This document shows positions 25,702-35,637 of a stretch of 49,387 nucleotides of DNA, piece by piece. The DNA lies in assembly GCA_047638815.1 (NCBI GenBank), contig JBLIMR010000017.1, positions 1-49,387 on the forward strand, written 5' to 3'. The position numbers and the translations under genes are program-made. This stretch comes from JAJRRH01 sp047638815. GTDB taxonomy: Bacteria > Bacteroidota > Bacteroidia > Flavobacteriales_D > JABDKJ01. Position 1 is the stretch's first letter. The number at the start of each line of letters is the position of its first letter. The notes beneath the pieces are model-generated. The model made no database searches and had not been told where the DNA came from. It saw nothing but the letters and a program-made list of their open reading frames with translations.

Positions 25702-28700
25702 TTATTGTTTACTTAATATTTCGACTGTTCTGATACCATCAGTAACAAAATTGACGAAATAAATTCCTGGAGAAAGATCAGACACATTGATACTAAAGTT
25801 AGTGTCAGAATCCATATCGCTAAACTTTCTGACAAACACCGGTCTATCATTAACATCCCGAACCTCAATGGTTAGATCTGAATTCAAGATGTTTTTACTG
25901 ACGATATTTACCAAACCATCACTCGGATTTGGATAGAGCAAGAATGCAGATTTCAAATTATGAATTTTACAGAATTTTTCTGCACATTTTTCACCATTAA
26001 CGTCAACTCTGGATACTCTAACACATATTTGTTCGAATCCAATAGAGCCATAATCATGATAAACCCCTACCGGTCCAAATACACTTTCGAGTGGTGATCC
26101 ATCACCATAACTCCATGTAACTTCATCACAATCTTGAAAATAACTACTATCTGCTAATTGGAAGTAGTACAAGTTTGGATTGCTTATATCTTGTACACAC
26201 ACGATTCCATTTGTCACATGGTCGAAGAATTCAGATTCGCAGAGACAATCAGGTGCTAGATTGCAAAGAGGTAAAACTATGCAATGTCTAAAAGTACAAC
26301 ATGTAAGATGGTTCCCTTGTTCTGACACGTCATGAAGTGTAACATCAAAACAAATTGTATCTCCTGGGCTACCAGGAACACCTATATTAAACATGATGGT
26401 TGAATAGATACCCAAAGGCGCTACTGGGGTGATACTCAAACTCTGATTATATGCAGCAAATAGAGGATCAACAAATGTTATGTCAACACCATCAATAAAT
26501 TGATCTGTCATGTTTTTAAGCGATGCCTCATAACTCCAGCCACCATCAGAATCACAATCCAGAATTTCATCAAACAAATACCCACAATCAGGTTCACAGG
26601 AAGTAACAATTGTATCCAAACAAAATATCTCACCATCCTTTAACCACTTTATCTGGAGCATTTGATCTGGCGCTAATTCGGTACTAAGACAAATCTCCGG
26701 TAATGTGGAAATACCCAAATCTAAAGTTCCATCTGTTGTTCCATCAGATGTTGGTATAAAACTCACAGAGGTGCTTGTCAAATCAGATGTAAACCAACCC
26801 GATCCAAACGGATTCGTAACATTGAGTGTTGCAGTAGGCGAAATAATACAAACAACTATTTCATCAAAAAAGTCATCATCAAAGTCATTATAAATATCAA
26901 CGGCATAACAACAATCTTCTCCTTGTACGCGGTTCACTGCTTCTATTCCCACATCTACACATGGATCACATAATGGAATATCGATACAATAAATACTATC
27001 CAATGCACAACAATCAGTATCCGGGTCAAATGCAGGATTACCCGCATGAGTTAATAATTTATAACAAAAAGTTTCACCACCTATATTGTCTCCGTCTAGA
27101 ATGAAAGAAAATGATTGACAAGTCCCTGGAAGAATTGGCGAACCAGTAATATCAATCGAATCAGGCGTTAACTCAATGTCAAGAGGGTTGTAAATTTCAA
27201 AATCGATATAGCCCACCGAGAAATCTGCGCCACTTGGATTGCAAACAGTAAATTCATACACAAATTGTTGATTATCATCACAGTATATACTATCACTTTG
27301 TAAATAAGAGCAATCAGTTTCGATTGGACAGTTAAATTCCAAAGTATCAGAACAAACAATATTGGATGCAAAATCGTACCAATCAATAATCACAATCTGG
27401 GGATTGTTATAAACCTCTCCAAAACATAGGTCTAGAAAGTTACTAATCCCAGATGGAATCGGACTTCCATTTATAACATTGTCCAAACTTATGTGTGAAG
27501 AATCAAAACCCGCTTCATCTAAAGACGGGTCAATGGAAGTCAAGTCAAAAATAAACTCCGCATCAGAAGTATGAATGTTCATACCTGCCAAATCAAATGT
27601 ATTGTTTGAATAACTTAGTGAAACACAACAAGAATCGAGTTCCCCACTTGAATCAATTAGATAATCAAAATCAACCATTAGATCATCACAAGGATCAGGA
27701 TCACAATTCACAACTTCCAAAATTAAAGTCCCAGAAGTATCGGTACACCCAAAAGAAGTTGACGCAATTAGGTTATAATTTCCAGAAACTGAAACTTCAA
27801 GACAATGTTCCATACCAGGTATTCCGGATATAGGGGCACCATTAAATAACCATTGATATGAAGCCAAACCTATAGGGCCGCATATCGTATCAGGGTCACA
27901 GACTTCATAACATCCTGTTGGCACCAAACAAAGGTCTGGAAGAGGATGAACAATTGCTGATGCAGCAAATGAACAACCAGTATTAACATCTGTACCAACT
28001 GCGGTATAACTTCCTGCCTGAAAGACAACAATTGATGTTCCCGTATCTCCATTGGACCAATTGTAATTTACATCAGGCTCTACAGGATTAATTGACAAGG
28101 TTATTGGCTTGCCTTCACAAGCATCAGGGGAAACATCTACCACAAAGTTTGGTGATATAGCTACTGAAACATTTACCTCATCAGAAATATTCACACAGCC
28201 ATTCGCGTCAGTTACCTCAACCTGGTAAGGATTATTTATAGATCCAGAACAGACACTGATATTAGCAGAGGTGCTTATAACACCAGTTCCATCTGTCCAT
28301 ACATACGTATAACCAGATTGGAATGGCGCTGTCAGAACAGTACATCCTGCATCACAAATAATTGGGTTTCCAGAAATTATGGCATCTGGCAAAGGATAAA
28401 AATCCAAGGTTACAGGATCTAAATCCCTCGTACAATTATTTCCATCCGTTAATGTTACCCCATAACTTCCAGTCATCGTCACATCAATTGACGCTGTAGT
28501 TGCGCCATTGGTCCACAAGTATGTGAAGCCAGATGGAGCGGTGAAAGTAATTGTCTGACCTTCACAAGCTATGGTATCCCCTGGGCTTATGTTCAAATCA
28601 GGTATTCCTGGATGAACGAGTACGCTCACACTATCAACATCTGTACATCCATCGGCATCAGACACAGTCAATACCACATTATAAGTACCAGCACTTAAAT

Positions 28701-31700
28701 ACGAATGAATTGGACCAGGTCCAGAGTAAGTAGCTCCATCATCAAAATCCCAAAACCAATCAACTGCATTAGGGGATATCGTAGAAAAAGTAATCGCGTC
28801 ACCAACACATGCAGGATTAGGAATCGAACTTGTGCTAATTGAGTCAATATTAACAGATCCTATTACTATATTATAAGATGCAGAAGCTTGACAGCCACTA
28901 ACGGTTGTAACTATCAAAGTAATGGTATGTGTACCCGGTCCAAAATTTTGTATTGGAGGATTTTGATCTGTCGATCCAAAACTCCAACTCCACGAATCAA
29001 TCGAATCTGTTAATTCAATGTAAGTCGAAAAATCAGTGAATTGAACATCGCCACAGCCTAGATATTCAAAGTCGAAATCTGCAGCAACAGGAACGCATAT
29101 TGCCTCGTCAATAAATATTGAACATGAATCTCCTGAATTCCCAACTGCGGGTACTAAAGCAGTTAATCTCACATTGTAACAAGCTGCCTCAGAATATTGA
29201 TGGGATGGACTATTCGCCCCAGATGTTGTTCCATCTCCGAAATTCCATGAAAAAACGGATGCATTTGATAAACTTGGGGTAAAAGTATAGTCATCACAAA
29301 ATGGAGAAATTGTTATACTGTTTGTAAAAGAAACCGAAAACGGTAGTTGAGCCTCACAACCTGTACCACCACAAGCCAATTGATTAACTGTAAATATTTC
29401 AGATGTATTTATACATCCAGTTAATGAATCGACTACATTAAAGTAGTAATTGAAACTTTGAACTGAATCAGTATTGACATGAATTAAGTTTGAGGTTGCT
29501 GAAAGTGGTCCTTGAGAAACACCATCACAGAACCATTCGAAATAATAATTTGCATTTGTTTGCGCTACAATATCCACACTACCTCCTGCATTAACGCATA
29601 AAACTGGATTGTCGCCTGATGAGATACCAGCTATTGCACCTGGCACTTCATTAGCCGTGAAGTAAGCACTAGCCTCACAGCCATTGCTATCAATAGTAGT
29701 TACCGAATAAGTTCCACCTTCATCTATCAAAGTGGTATTTGTTGTACTACCAGTGCTCCAAACATAACTTGCAAAACCAAGCCCAGTTTCTAACATTGCC
29801 ATTACACCTGGACATAAAATCCCATTTTGCGAAATGACTGGAACTATAGGACTATAAATCGTGTCAATCAGATTGTAAGACAACGTATCACTACATAAAA
29901 TCACTTGGACGTTTACAGAAACTACTCCTGGATCGTTATTCCATTGAACCTGTATATCTTCAGTCCCTTGACCATCAATGATACTTCCATCGGTTGAATC
30001 AGAAACACTCCAAAGTATCTGTGCCTCATCCAATTGTCCAGGACTTAAAGTGTAATTTGAAATGGAATTTGTACATGCCGCAGTACCCGCAACATTTAGA
30101 GGTCCTGCGATTTCCTTTTCAATCACATCCAAAGAAATGGTGTCAGATGAACATCCAGGCGATGAAAGCAGATACTGATAGACAGAAATACTACCTGATC
30201 CGTTCCATGTCACAGCAATAGAGCTCGAATTAGAAAAAGCAGGAGTTCCATTGGTGACATTCCAGATAAAACCAACACCTGTCTCACCAGACACAACCGT
30301 ATACAATTGAGGTTCTCCAGCACATATACTATCATTGCCTTCAATTAAAAGCGGAGGTTGAATATCTACCACTTCAAAAACAATAGATTCCACGATATTA
30401 CAATATGCTGATGTATCATTTGACATGGCGGTAACGACATAGGTACCAGGGTCAGAATCCCAAGTAACAGAAATATTACCACCTCCTAAATCCGTAATTG
30501 TTGCGGAAGGTGATACACTCCAATCATAATCGATTGAAGGAGTATTTGTGGCTGAGATAAATGATATATCATCAGGGCAAACAACAGTATTGGCATAAGT
30601 CAAATCGAAAAATGGCTTAACATTAACGAATAAATCAGCCGTACCAGAACATTCCGTTCCATTATGATCTGAAATTCCATTTAAAAAATCACTATGATAA
30701 TCAACATGGATTGATGCAATACCTGCAACGGTCCAATTGATATTGATCAAATGACTGCCTTGTCCGTCAAAAATAACAGGGTCACCATTCACATCCAAGA
30801 CTGTCCAAATGTACTCCACACTGTTCCATTTGGGCAGAGAATAGGCATGGGTTGAATTAACACAAACCTCATCTGGACCACTGACCACCGAACTTGATGG
30901 TATGATTGGGACGTTCACCGTGGTTGGATCATCACAATATGTTGAATCGCAATCTGCAACTTGTAATGAGATTACCCCGACATTACCAATATTCCAAAGG
31001 ACACAAATGGTATCATTGTCCTGACCATCAAAAGGAAGAACATTCCCAAATTCATCTTCCACTAACCAATCATATGATCCGCAATTGGCAGCATCTGTCC
31101 AATATTTTGAGCTATCTCCTTCACATAATGTTGAAACCCAATAAATGTTTGGACCTGGCAATGGATCAACCACTACATCCATAGCAATTGAGTCTGTACA
31201 ACAGCATAGTTGATTCCCCTCAGAATCATAATTGAAGGCAGTAGCATAAAGAACCACTTGATACGTTCCAGCCGCAGAGTAAATATGACTGGGATTCTCA
31301 ATGTTATAAAGGAAGGTTCCGTCTCCCATATCCCAATCATATTCATCGGCATTAAGTGACGTGTTGGTAAAACTAATAGGTGACCCTAAACAAACAGCAC
31401 CAGAGGAAGTGAAATTAGCTGTTGGTCCTTCCATGATGTTGACACAAATGGTAATTGTACTCACTAGACCTAATGGACTAGTTACCTCTACCATAACGTT
31501 TCCTGAACCTTGAGGTCCCCAATTAACAATAAATTCTCCTGGATTTGCACCTGCTGAAGTGTCACCACCTGCAACGATCCAATTGTATGTGTCACTAGGA
31601 TTGTAAGGTAAATAGAAAGTAGTGCTGGATCCTTCACATACATCGATACAACCTGCATCTTGATCTAAAGGGTCAGGTTGATAGTCAAGCATATTAAACA

Positions 31701-32070
31701 AAGAACAGTCTGGTTTAGCGCATTTCACGATCACCTGCACCGTAGTTTCATCGCAAAATTGCTGATCTCCAATTTGCAAACAAGCGTAATAGGTCAAATT
31801 ATGTGTTCCACAGCACGAGCCTGCAGATCCTTGCACTTCTCTTACAAACCCTTGATCATCAATAAAAAAACACTCGTCCCCTTGTGAAAATTCAATAAAC
31901 ATCTGAGCTGTAGGGTCCTCTATAAAATCATTACCAAAAACATTGAGGTCAAATGGATCTCCTTCATTTATACAAATCGAATCTGGATTTGCATGATAGA
32001 GTTGGGCATCAGCATTATTAAAAAGTAAAACAAAAGAAAATAAGAGTAAAGTTCTAGATAGTGATTTCAT
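25702..32070 (-). CDS. Giant secreted PKD-rich protein with type A T9SS sorting domain
   Basis: Protein of 2122 residues, signal peptide at 1-22 (TLLLFSFVLLFNNADAQ). Layout: an N-terminal domain with ICINEGDPFDLNVFGNDF; PKD domain at about 215-295 (DEYDWDMGDGTFLYNIENPS, HIYSAAGTYQVVL); a long run of Ig-like/PKD-like domains (about 300-900) with recurrent CAGEPQLYTV- and VCVNSTHAYSL-type openings; PKD domains near 940 (WNFGDGTTSG), 1025 and 1108 (WDFDDGATYSG); a Cys-rich block 1461-1935 built from two copies of a two-part module; a PKD-like domain near 1985 (VTWSYGDGSP); and a type A sorting signal from about 2049 (LLYPNPSDGLVNIV, SPGIYFVNF) to the end. It should be exported and anchored at the surface. 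Likely an adhesin or matrix protein; ligand unknown. Confidence 0.88.
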   Translation of the reverse strand: MKSLSRTLLLFSFVLLFNNADAQLYHANPDSICINEGDPFDLNVFGNDFIEDPTAQMFIEFSQGDECFFIDDQGFVREVQGSAGSCCGTHNLTYYACLQIGDQQFCDETTVQVIVKCAKPDCSLFNMLDYQPDPLDQDAGCIDVCEGSSTTFYLPYNPSDTYNWIVAGGDTSAGANPGEFIVNWGPQGSGNVMVEVTSPLGLVSTITICVNIMEGPTANFTSSGAVCLGSPISFTNTSLNADEYDWDMGDGTFLYNIENPSHIYSAAGTYQVVLYATAFNYDSEGNQLCCCTDSIAMDVVVDPLPGPNIYWVSTLCEGDSSKYWTDAANCGSYDWLVEDEFGNVLPFDGQDNDTICVLWNIGNVGVISLQVADCDSTYCDDPTTVNVPIIPSSSVVSGPDEVCVNSTHAYSLPKWNSVEYIWTVLDVNGDPVIFDGQGSHLININWTVAGIASIHVDYHSDFLNGISDHNGTECSGTADLFVNVKPFFDLTYANTVVCPDDISFISATNTPSIDYDWSVSPSATITDLGGGNISVTWDSDPGTYVVTAMSNDTSAYCNIVESIVFEVVDIQPPLLIEGNDSICAGEPQLYTVVSGETGVGFIWNVTNGTPAFSNSSSIAVTWNGSGSISVYQYLLSSPGCSSDTISLDVIEKEIAGPLNVAGTAACTNSISNYTLSPGQLDEAQILWSVSDSTDGSIIDGQGTEDIQVQWNNDPGVVSVNVQVILCSDTLSYNLIDTIYSPIVPVISQNGILCPGVMAMLETGLGFASYVWSTGSTTNTTLIDEGGTYSVTTIDSNGCEASAYFTANEVPGAIAGISSGDNPVLCVNAGGSVDIVAQTNANYYFEWFCDGVSQGPLSATSNLIHVNTDSVQSFNYYFNVVDSLTGCINTSEIFTVNQLACGGTGCEAQLPFSVSFTNSITISPFCDDYTFTPSLSNASVFSWNFGDGTTSGANSPSHQYSEAACYNVRLTALVPAVGNSGDSCSIFIDEAICVPVAADFDFEYLGCGDVQFTDFSTYIELTDSIDSWSWSFGSTDQNPPIQNFGPGTHTITLIVTTVSGCQASASYNIVIGSVNIDSISTSSIPNPACVGDAITFSTISPNAVDWFWDFDDGATYSGPGPIHSYLSAGTYNVVLTVSDADGCTDVDSVSVLVHPGIPDLNISPGDTIACEGQTITFTAPSGFTYLWTNGATTASIDVTMTGSYGVTLTDGNNCTRDLDPVTLDFYPLPDAIISGNPIICDAGCTVLTAPFQSGYTYVWTDGTGVISTSANISVCSGSINNPYQVEVTDANGCVNISDEVNVSVAISPNFVVDVSPDACEGKPITLSINPVEPDVNYNWSNGDTGTSIVVFQAGSYTAVGTDVNTGCSFAASAIVHPLPDLCLVPTGCYEVCDPDTICGPIGLASYQWLFNGAPISGIPGMEHCLEVSVSGNYNLIASTSFGCTDTSGTLILEVVNCDPDPCDDLMVDFDYLIDSSGELDSCCVSLSYSNNTFDLAGMNIHTSDAEFIFDLTSIDPSLDEAGFDSSHISLDNVINGSPIPSGISNFLDLCFGEVYNNPQIVIIDWYDFASNIVCSDTLEFNCPIETDCSYLQSDSIYCDDNQQFVYEFTVCNPSGADFSVGYIDFEIYNPLDIELTPDSIDITGSPILPGTCQSFSFILDGDNIGGETFCYKLLTHAGNPAFDPDTDCCALDSIYCIDIPLCDPCVDVGIEAVNRVQGEDCCYAVDIYNDFDDDFFDEIVVCIISPTATLNVTNPFGSGWFTSDLTSTSVSFIPTSDGTTDGTLDLGISTLPEICLSTELAPDQMLQIKWLKDGEIFCLDTIVTSCEPDCGYLFDEILDCDSDGGWSYEASLKNMTDQFIDGVDITFVDPLFAAYNQSLSITPVAPLGIYSTIMFNIGVPGSPGDTICFDVTLHDVSEQGNHLTCCTFRHCIVLPLCNLAPDCLCESEFFDHVTNGIVCVQDISNPNLYYFQLADSSYFQDCDEVTWSYGDGSPLESVFGPVGVYHDYGSIGFEQICVRVSRVDVNGEKCAEKFCKIHNLKSAFLLYPNPSDGLVNIVSKNILNSDLTIEVRDVNDRPVFVRKFSDMDSDTNFSINVSDLSPGIYFVNFVTDGIRTVEILSKQ
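26265..27690 (-). repeat. Tandem two-part (A-B) module duplication inside the giant PKD gene
   Basis: Within residues 1461-1935 two modules of about 235 residues follow each other. A copies (about 27690-27325 and 26973-26604) share paired cysteines CCVSLSYSNN / CCYAVDIYND and an end with CSDTLEFNC / CLDTIVTSC. B copies (about 27324-26974 and 26603-26265) share DCSYLQSDSIYCDD / DCGYLFDEILDCDS and CCALDSIYCIDIPLC / CCTFRHCIVLPLC. Boundaries are approximate. Confidence 0.75.
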
Positions 32071-32379
32071 AGTAATTGATGTTAGTTTGGCTAAGGTAAT
32101 TCACTTAAATCACGGGATGAACCAGAGCAAATCTTGGACAAACTACACGAAAAATCCCACAAAACCAAATAACTGGACGTTTTTGTATCCAAAAGTTATT
32201 TGCAAATTCTGTTGGAGCCTCTAACTTTCAAGGAGATATCTGCTTGAAATGGATCTGTTTTAGCTGGAAAAACTGAAGTATTAAGACTAAATCTAGCACT
32301 AAAATATTATCCTGTGTTCTTGTCAATTCTCGAATATAGGTTGCATCTTTGCAGCCGCAAATATTGATATTACATTATA
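32071..32379. other. Divergent spacer between the giant PKD gene and serC
   Basis: 309 bases. It holds an inverted repeat CAAATAACT / AGTTATTTG (32166-32174, 32194-32202, 19-base spacer) and a serC promoter candidate near 32320-32351. No RNA gene or small ORF is supported. Confidence 0.5.
32320..32351 (+). promoter_or_regulatory. Promoter candidate for the serC-serA unit
   Basis: -33 TTG at 32320-32322 and a -7 box CATCTTTG (one mismatch to TAnnTTTG) at 32344-32351, 21 bases apart, followed by GCAGCC; 28 bases before the serC ATG. Confidence 0.55.
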
Positions 32380-33435
32380 ATGAAAGTTCATAATTTTAGT
32401 GCCGGTCCATGCATCCTTCCACAGGAAGTGCTTGCTGAGGCTTCAAAGTCAGTAATCGATTTCCAAAACTCAGGACTATCATTGATCGAAATGTCTCATC
32501 GATCAGCTCCATTTGTAGAGGTTATGGAAAATGCGCGATCATTGGTAAAAAAATTACTCAATGTCCCGGAAGATTATGAAATACTATTTTTACAAGGTGG
32601 TGCAAGCCTAGGATTCTACATCTCAGCAATCAACTTGCTAGGCAGTAATGGAAAAGCAGCATATATCAATACTGGGACATGGTCGAACAAGGCCATCAAA
32701 GAAGCTAAATTACTCGGTGAAATTGTTGAAGTCGGATCAAGTAAAGACAAAAATTTCTCTTATATCCCTAAAGATTACAAAATACCAAGTGACTGTGATT
32801 ATATTCACTACACTTCGAATAACACCATTGTTGGCACACAATTCCACCACATTCCAAATGGCGATATTCCATTAGTTTGTGATATGTCATCAGACATTTT
32901 CAGCAAAAAAATAGATGTTAGCAAGTACGCCATGATTTATGCTGGAGCACAAAAGAATATGGGACCTGCTGGAACAACACTTTACATCGTCAAGAAATCC
33001 TTATTAGGGAAAACAGGAAGAACGATTCCATCGATGATGGATTTACAGATTCACATTGATAAAGACTCAATGTTTAATACACCACCAGTATTTCCTATCT
33101 ATGTATCCATGTTGACGCTACAATGGTTAGACAAACTTGGAGGTGTTGATGCGATAGAAAAAATTAATGATGAAAAAGCGAGGATCTTCTACGAAGAAGT
33201 GGATAGAAACCCATTGTTTAGAGGATTAGCAGAGAAAGAAGATCGTTCGAAGATGAACCCTACTTTTGAACTAACTGACGAATCAAAGAAAGAAAAGTGG
33301 GACAGTATGTGGAAGGAAGCAGGTATTAGTGGTATCAATGGGCATAGATCTGTAGGAGGATATAGAGCATCAATGTACAATGCAATGCCGCTATCAAGTG
33401 TAGAAGTATTGGTCGATTTAATGAAAAAATTATAA
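32380..33435 (+). CDS. serC: Phosphoserine aminotransferase
   Basis: PLP enzyme of 351 residues converting 3-phosphohydroxypyruvate and glutamate to phosphoserine and 2-oxoglutarate. The start MKVHNFSAGPCILPQEVLAE is the classical SerC N-terminus. Other matches are QGGASLGFYISAINLL near 70, CDYIHYTSNNTIVGTQFH near 142 and the PLP lysine K192 in YAGAQKNMGPAGTTLYIV. The C-terminal GHRSVGGYRASMYNAMP binds phosphate. Length suits the family. First gene of a tight four-gene unit (serC, serA, DUF1015, yggS), gap to serA 12 bases. Confidence 0.97.
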   Translation: MKVHNFSAGPCILPQEVLAEASKSVIDFQNSGLSLIEMSHRSAPFVEVMENARSLVKKLLNVPEDYEILFLQGGASLGFYISAINLLGSNGKAAYINTGTWSNKAIKEAKLLGEIVEVGSSKDKNFSYIPKDYKIPSDCDYIHYTSNNTIVGTQFHHIPNGDIPLVCDMSSDIFSKKIDVSKYAMIYAGAQKNMGPAGTTLYIVKKSLLGKTGRTIPSMMDLQIHIDKDSMFNTPPVFPIYVSMLTLQWLDKLGGVDAIEKINDEKARIFYEEVDRNPLFRGLAEKEDRSKMNPTFELTDESKKEKWDSMWKEAGISGINGHRSVGGYRASMYNAMPLSSVEVLVDLMKKL

Positions 33436-33447
33436 GCAAGAACGTAT

Positions 33448-34404
33448 ATGAAAATTTTAGCCAATGATGGTATCTCCGTTTCTGGAGTTGAAAAGTTAAA
33501 AGCAGGAGGATTTGAGGTGATTACCAACAATGTGCCTCAGGAAGAATTGATAAATTATATCAATTCTGAATCTGTAACAGGAATACTTGTACGAAGTGCT
33601 ACAAAGGTTAGACAAGACATTATTGATTCTTGTCCCAGCCTAAAACTGATTGGAAGAGGTGGTGTTGGAATGGATAATATCGATGTTGATTATGCCCGAT
33701 CGAAAGGACTTTCAGTCATTAATACTCCAGCTGCATCATCTTTATCTGTAGCGGAACTTGTTATGGGACATTTTTTCAATGTTGCCCGTGGTCTTCACGA
33801 TAGCAACAAAAACATGCATAGCAAAGGTCATTCAGACTTTAAGGTATTAAAAAAGAAATATGCGAAAGGTGTTGAACTAAGAGGAAAGACATTGGGTATT
33901 ATTGGGTCTGGCAGAATTGGCAAAGCTTTAGCGTCTTATGCACTTGGATTAGGCATGAAGGTTATTGCAAACGATAGATCTAACAATGAAGTTAAAATCA
34001 ACTTAGAAATAGCCGGTCATGGCTCGATTGAAGTTGCTGTTCCTTCTGTTAGTTTGGAAGAGCTACTTGCTGCTAGTGATTTTATTTCCGTACATGTTCC
34101 TGCACAAACTGATGGGAAACCTGTCATTGGATCTGCTGAACTAAACATGATGAAAGAAGGTGTCATTCTTGCCAACGCATCACGTGGTGGAATTATTGAT
34201 GAAAAAGCACTTATGGAGGCATGTAACAGTGGTAAGGTTCGTGCAGCAGCATTAGATGTTTTTGTCAATGAACCAACACCTGCTCAAGAAGTATTAAGCT
34301 GCGATCATTTTTCCCTTTCTCCACACATTGGCGCTGCCACGATGGAGGCACAAGATAGAATCGGACTAGAATTAGCAGATCAAATAATTAGTATCTTAAA
34401 CTAA
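33448..34404 (+). CDS. serA: D-3-phosphoglycerate dehydrogenase (short form)
   Basis: NAD-dependent 2-hydroxyacid dehydrogenase of 318 residues, first committed step of serine synthesis. Features: GRGGVGMDNIDVDYARSKGL near 70; Rossmann loop LGIIGSGRIGKALASYALG near 149; NASRGGIIDEKALMEAC with the catalytic arginine near 241 and the catalytic histidine in SLSPHIGAATMEAQDRIG near 293. It lacks the C-terminal ACT domain, so serine feedback through ACT is absent; this short form is usual in Bacteroidota. serC upstream and DUF1015 2 bases downstream support the serine role over a general hydroxyacid dehydrogenase. Confidence 0.93.
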   Translation: MKILANDGISVSGVEKLKAGGFEVITNNVPQEELINYINSESVTGILVRSATKVRQDIIDSCPSLKLIGRGGVGMDNIDVDYARSKGLSVINTPAASSLSVAELVMGHFFNVARGLHDSNKNMHSKGHSDFKVLKKKYAKGVELRGKTLGIIGSGRIGKALASYALGLGMKVIANDRSNNEVKINLEIAGHGSIEVAVPSVSLEELLAASDFISVHVPAQTDGKPVIGSAELNMMKEGVILANASRGGIIDEKALMEACNSGKVRAAALDVFVNEPTPAQEVLSCDHFSLSPHIGAATMEAQDRIGLELADQIISILN

Positions 34405-34406
34405 AA

Positions 34407-35636
34407 ATGGCCGATTTCAAGCCATTTAGAGGAGTACGACCACCTAGAGATAGGGCGCATTTAGTGGCCTCCAGATCTTACATTTCCTATTCCGAAAAAG
34501 GTTTGCATGACAAGTTATTGGCCAACCCATTTACCTTTTTGCATGTCATCATGCCCGAGACAAAGCATAAAGAATTTAAAGATCTTGATGTTGTAGCCAG
34601 ATTTGAAATTGTCAAAAACGAATACAAATCTTTCCTTGAGAAAGGACATGTAGTAAAAGATGAAGAACCAGCTTTTTATCTTTATCGTCAGACTAAACTA
34701 AATCATGAATATCTTGGCATAATTGGCGGAGTTGCATCGACAGATTACGAGAGTGGTGTTATAAAAAAACATGAAGAAACGATAACTAAAAGGGAAGGAT
34801 TATTTAAAAAGTACTTGGAAACTACATCTTTCAATGCCGAACCTGTGCTATTAGCATATGAAGATTCGGAGAAGATCAATTCACTGACATCCAAGCTAAC
34901 AAAAAAGAGACCGGAGTATGAGTTCTTCACTGCCAATGAAGTAAAACATGAAATGTGGATCATCAAAAAAAGCAAGCATATAGAACAAATCCAAGAAGAA
35001 ATTAAATCATTAAACGGGCTATATATTGCTGACGGTCATCATAGATGTGCATCTTCTGCCCTACTCTCAAAAGAATGCATTGGAAATGATACGTCAAGAA
35101 AAAGTCATTTTATGGCAATGCTTATTCCGAAAAGTTCACTCAAAATATATGAGTATAACCGAGTCATTAGGGACCTAAATGGCCTAACTGTTGAGGATCT
35201 GTTAGAAAAAGTAAGTCATGATTTTGATGTTCAAAAGATGGCAAGCTCATACAAACCTGAGATGATGCATACTTTTGGAATGTACCTCGAAAGATCATGG
35301 TACAAAATGATTCTTAAGGATGGGAAGTTGGGGGACGACATTGTCGATCAGCTCGATGCTAGAATTCTGACACACAAAATTCTTAATCCACATCTAGGAA
35401 TAGGTGATTTAAAAACAGACGATCGCGTTGGATTTGTCAATGGGCTTGATGGTGTAAAGAAAATTACAGAAAGAGTGGATAGCGGTAAATACAAAGTTGG
35501 ATTTGCATTATTTCCAGCGAGCTTCGAACAGCTTAAAAAAATATCAGATGCCAATCTGACCATGCCACCAAAAAGCACTTGGATAGAACCCAAGCTTAGA
35601 AGTGGATTGACCATTTACAATCTTACCGAGGATTAA
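34407..35636 (+). CDS. DUF1015 protein, ParB/SerK-like motif, in the serine operon
   Basis: Protein of 409 residues, cytosolic. N-terminus PFRGVRPPRDRAHLVASRSY; PAFYLYRQTKLNHEYLGIIG near 90; and the key motif LYIADGHHRCASSALLSKEC near 205. DGHHR resembles the motif of ParB/sulfiredoxin-fold enzymes, which include free-serine kinases such as SerK of Thermococcus. C-terminal FALFPASFEQLKKISDANLT and MPPKSTWIEPKLRSGL are DUF1015 hallmarks. It starts 2 bases after serA and yggS starts 2 bases after its stop. Family function is not established here; position suggests phosphoserine handling (serine kinase or phosphatase-like). No serB gene is seen in this window. Confidence 0.85.
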   Translation: MADFKPFRGVRPPRDRAHLVASRSYISYSEKGLHDKLLANPFTFLHVIMPETKHKEFKDLDVVARFEIVKNEYKSFLEKGHVVKDEEPAFYLYRQTKLNHEYLGIIGGVASTDYESGVIKKHEETITKREGLFKKYLETTSFNAEPVLLAYEDSEKINSLTSKLTKKRPEYEFFTANEVKHEMWIIKKSKHIEQIQEEIKSLNGLYIADGHHRCASSALLSKECIGNDTSRKSHFMAMLIPKSSLKIYEYNRVIRDLNGLTVEDLLEKVSHDFDVQKMASSYKPEMMHTFGMYLERSWYKMILKDGKLGDDIVDQLDARILTHKILNPHLGIGDLKTDDRVGFVNGLDGVKKITERVDSGKYKVGFALFPASFEQLKKISDANLTMPPKSTWIEPKLRSGLTIYNLTED

Positions 35637-35637
35637 G

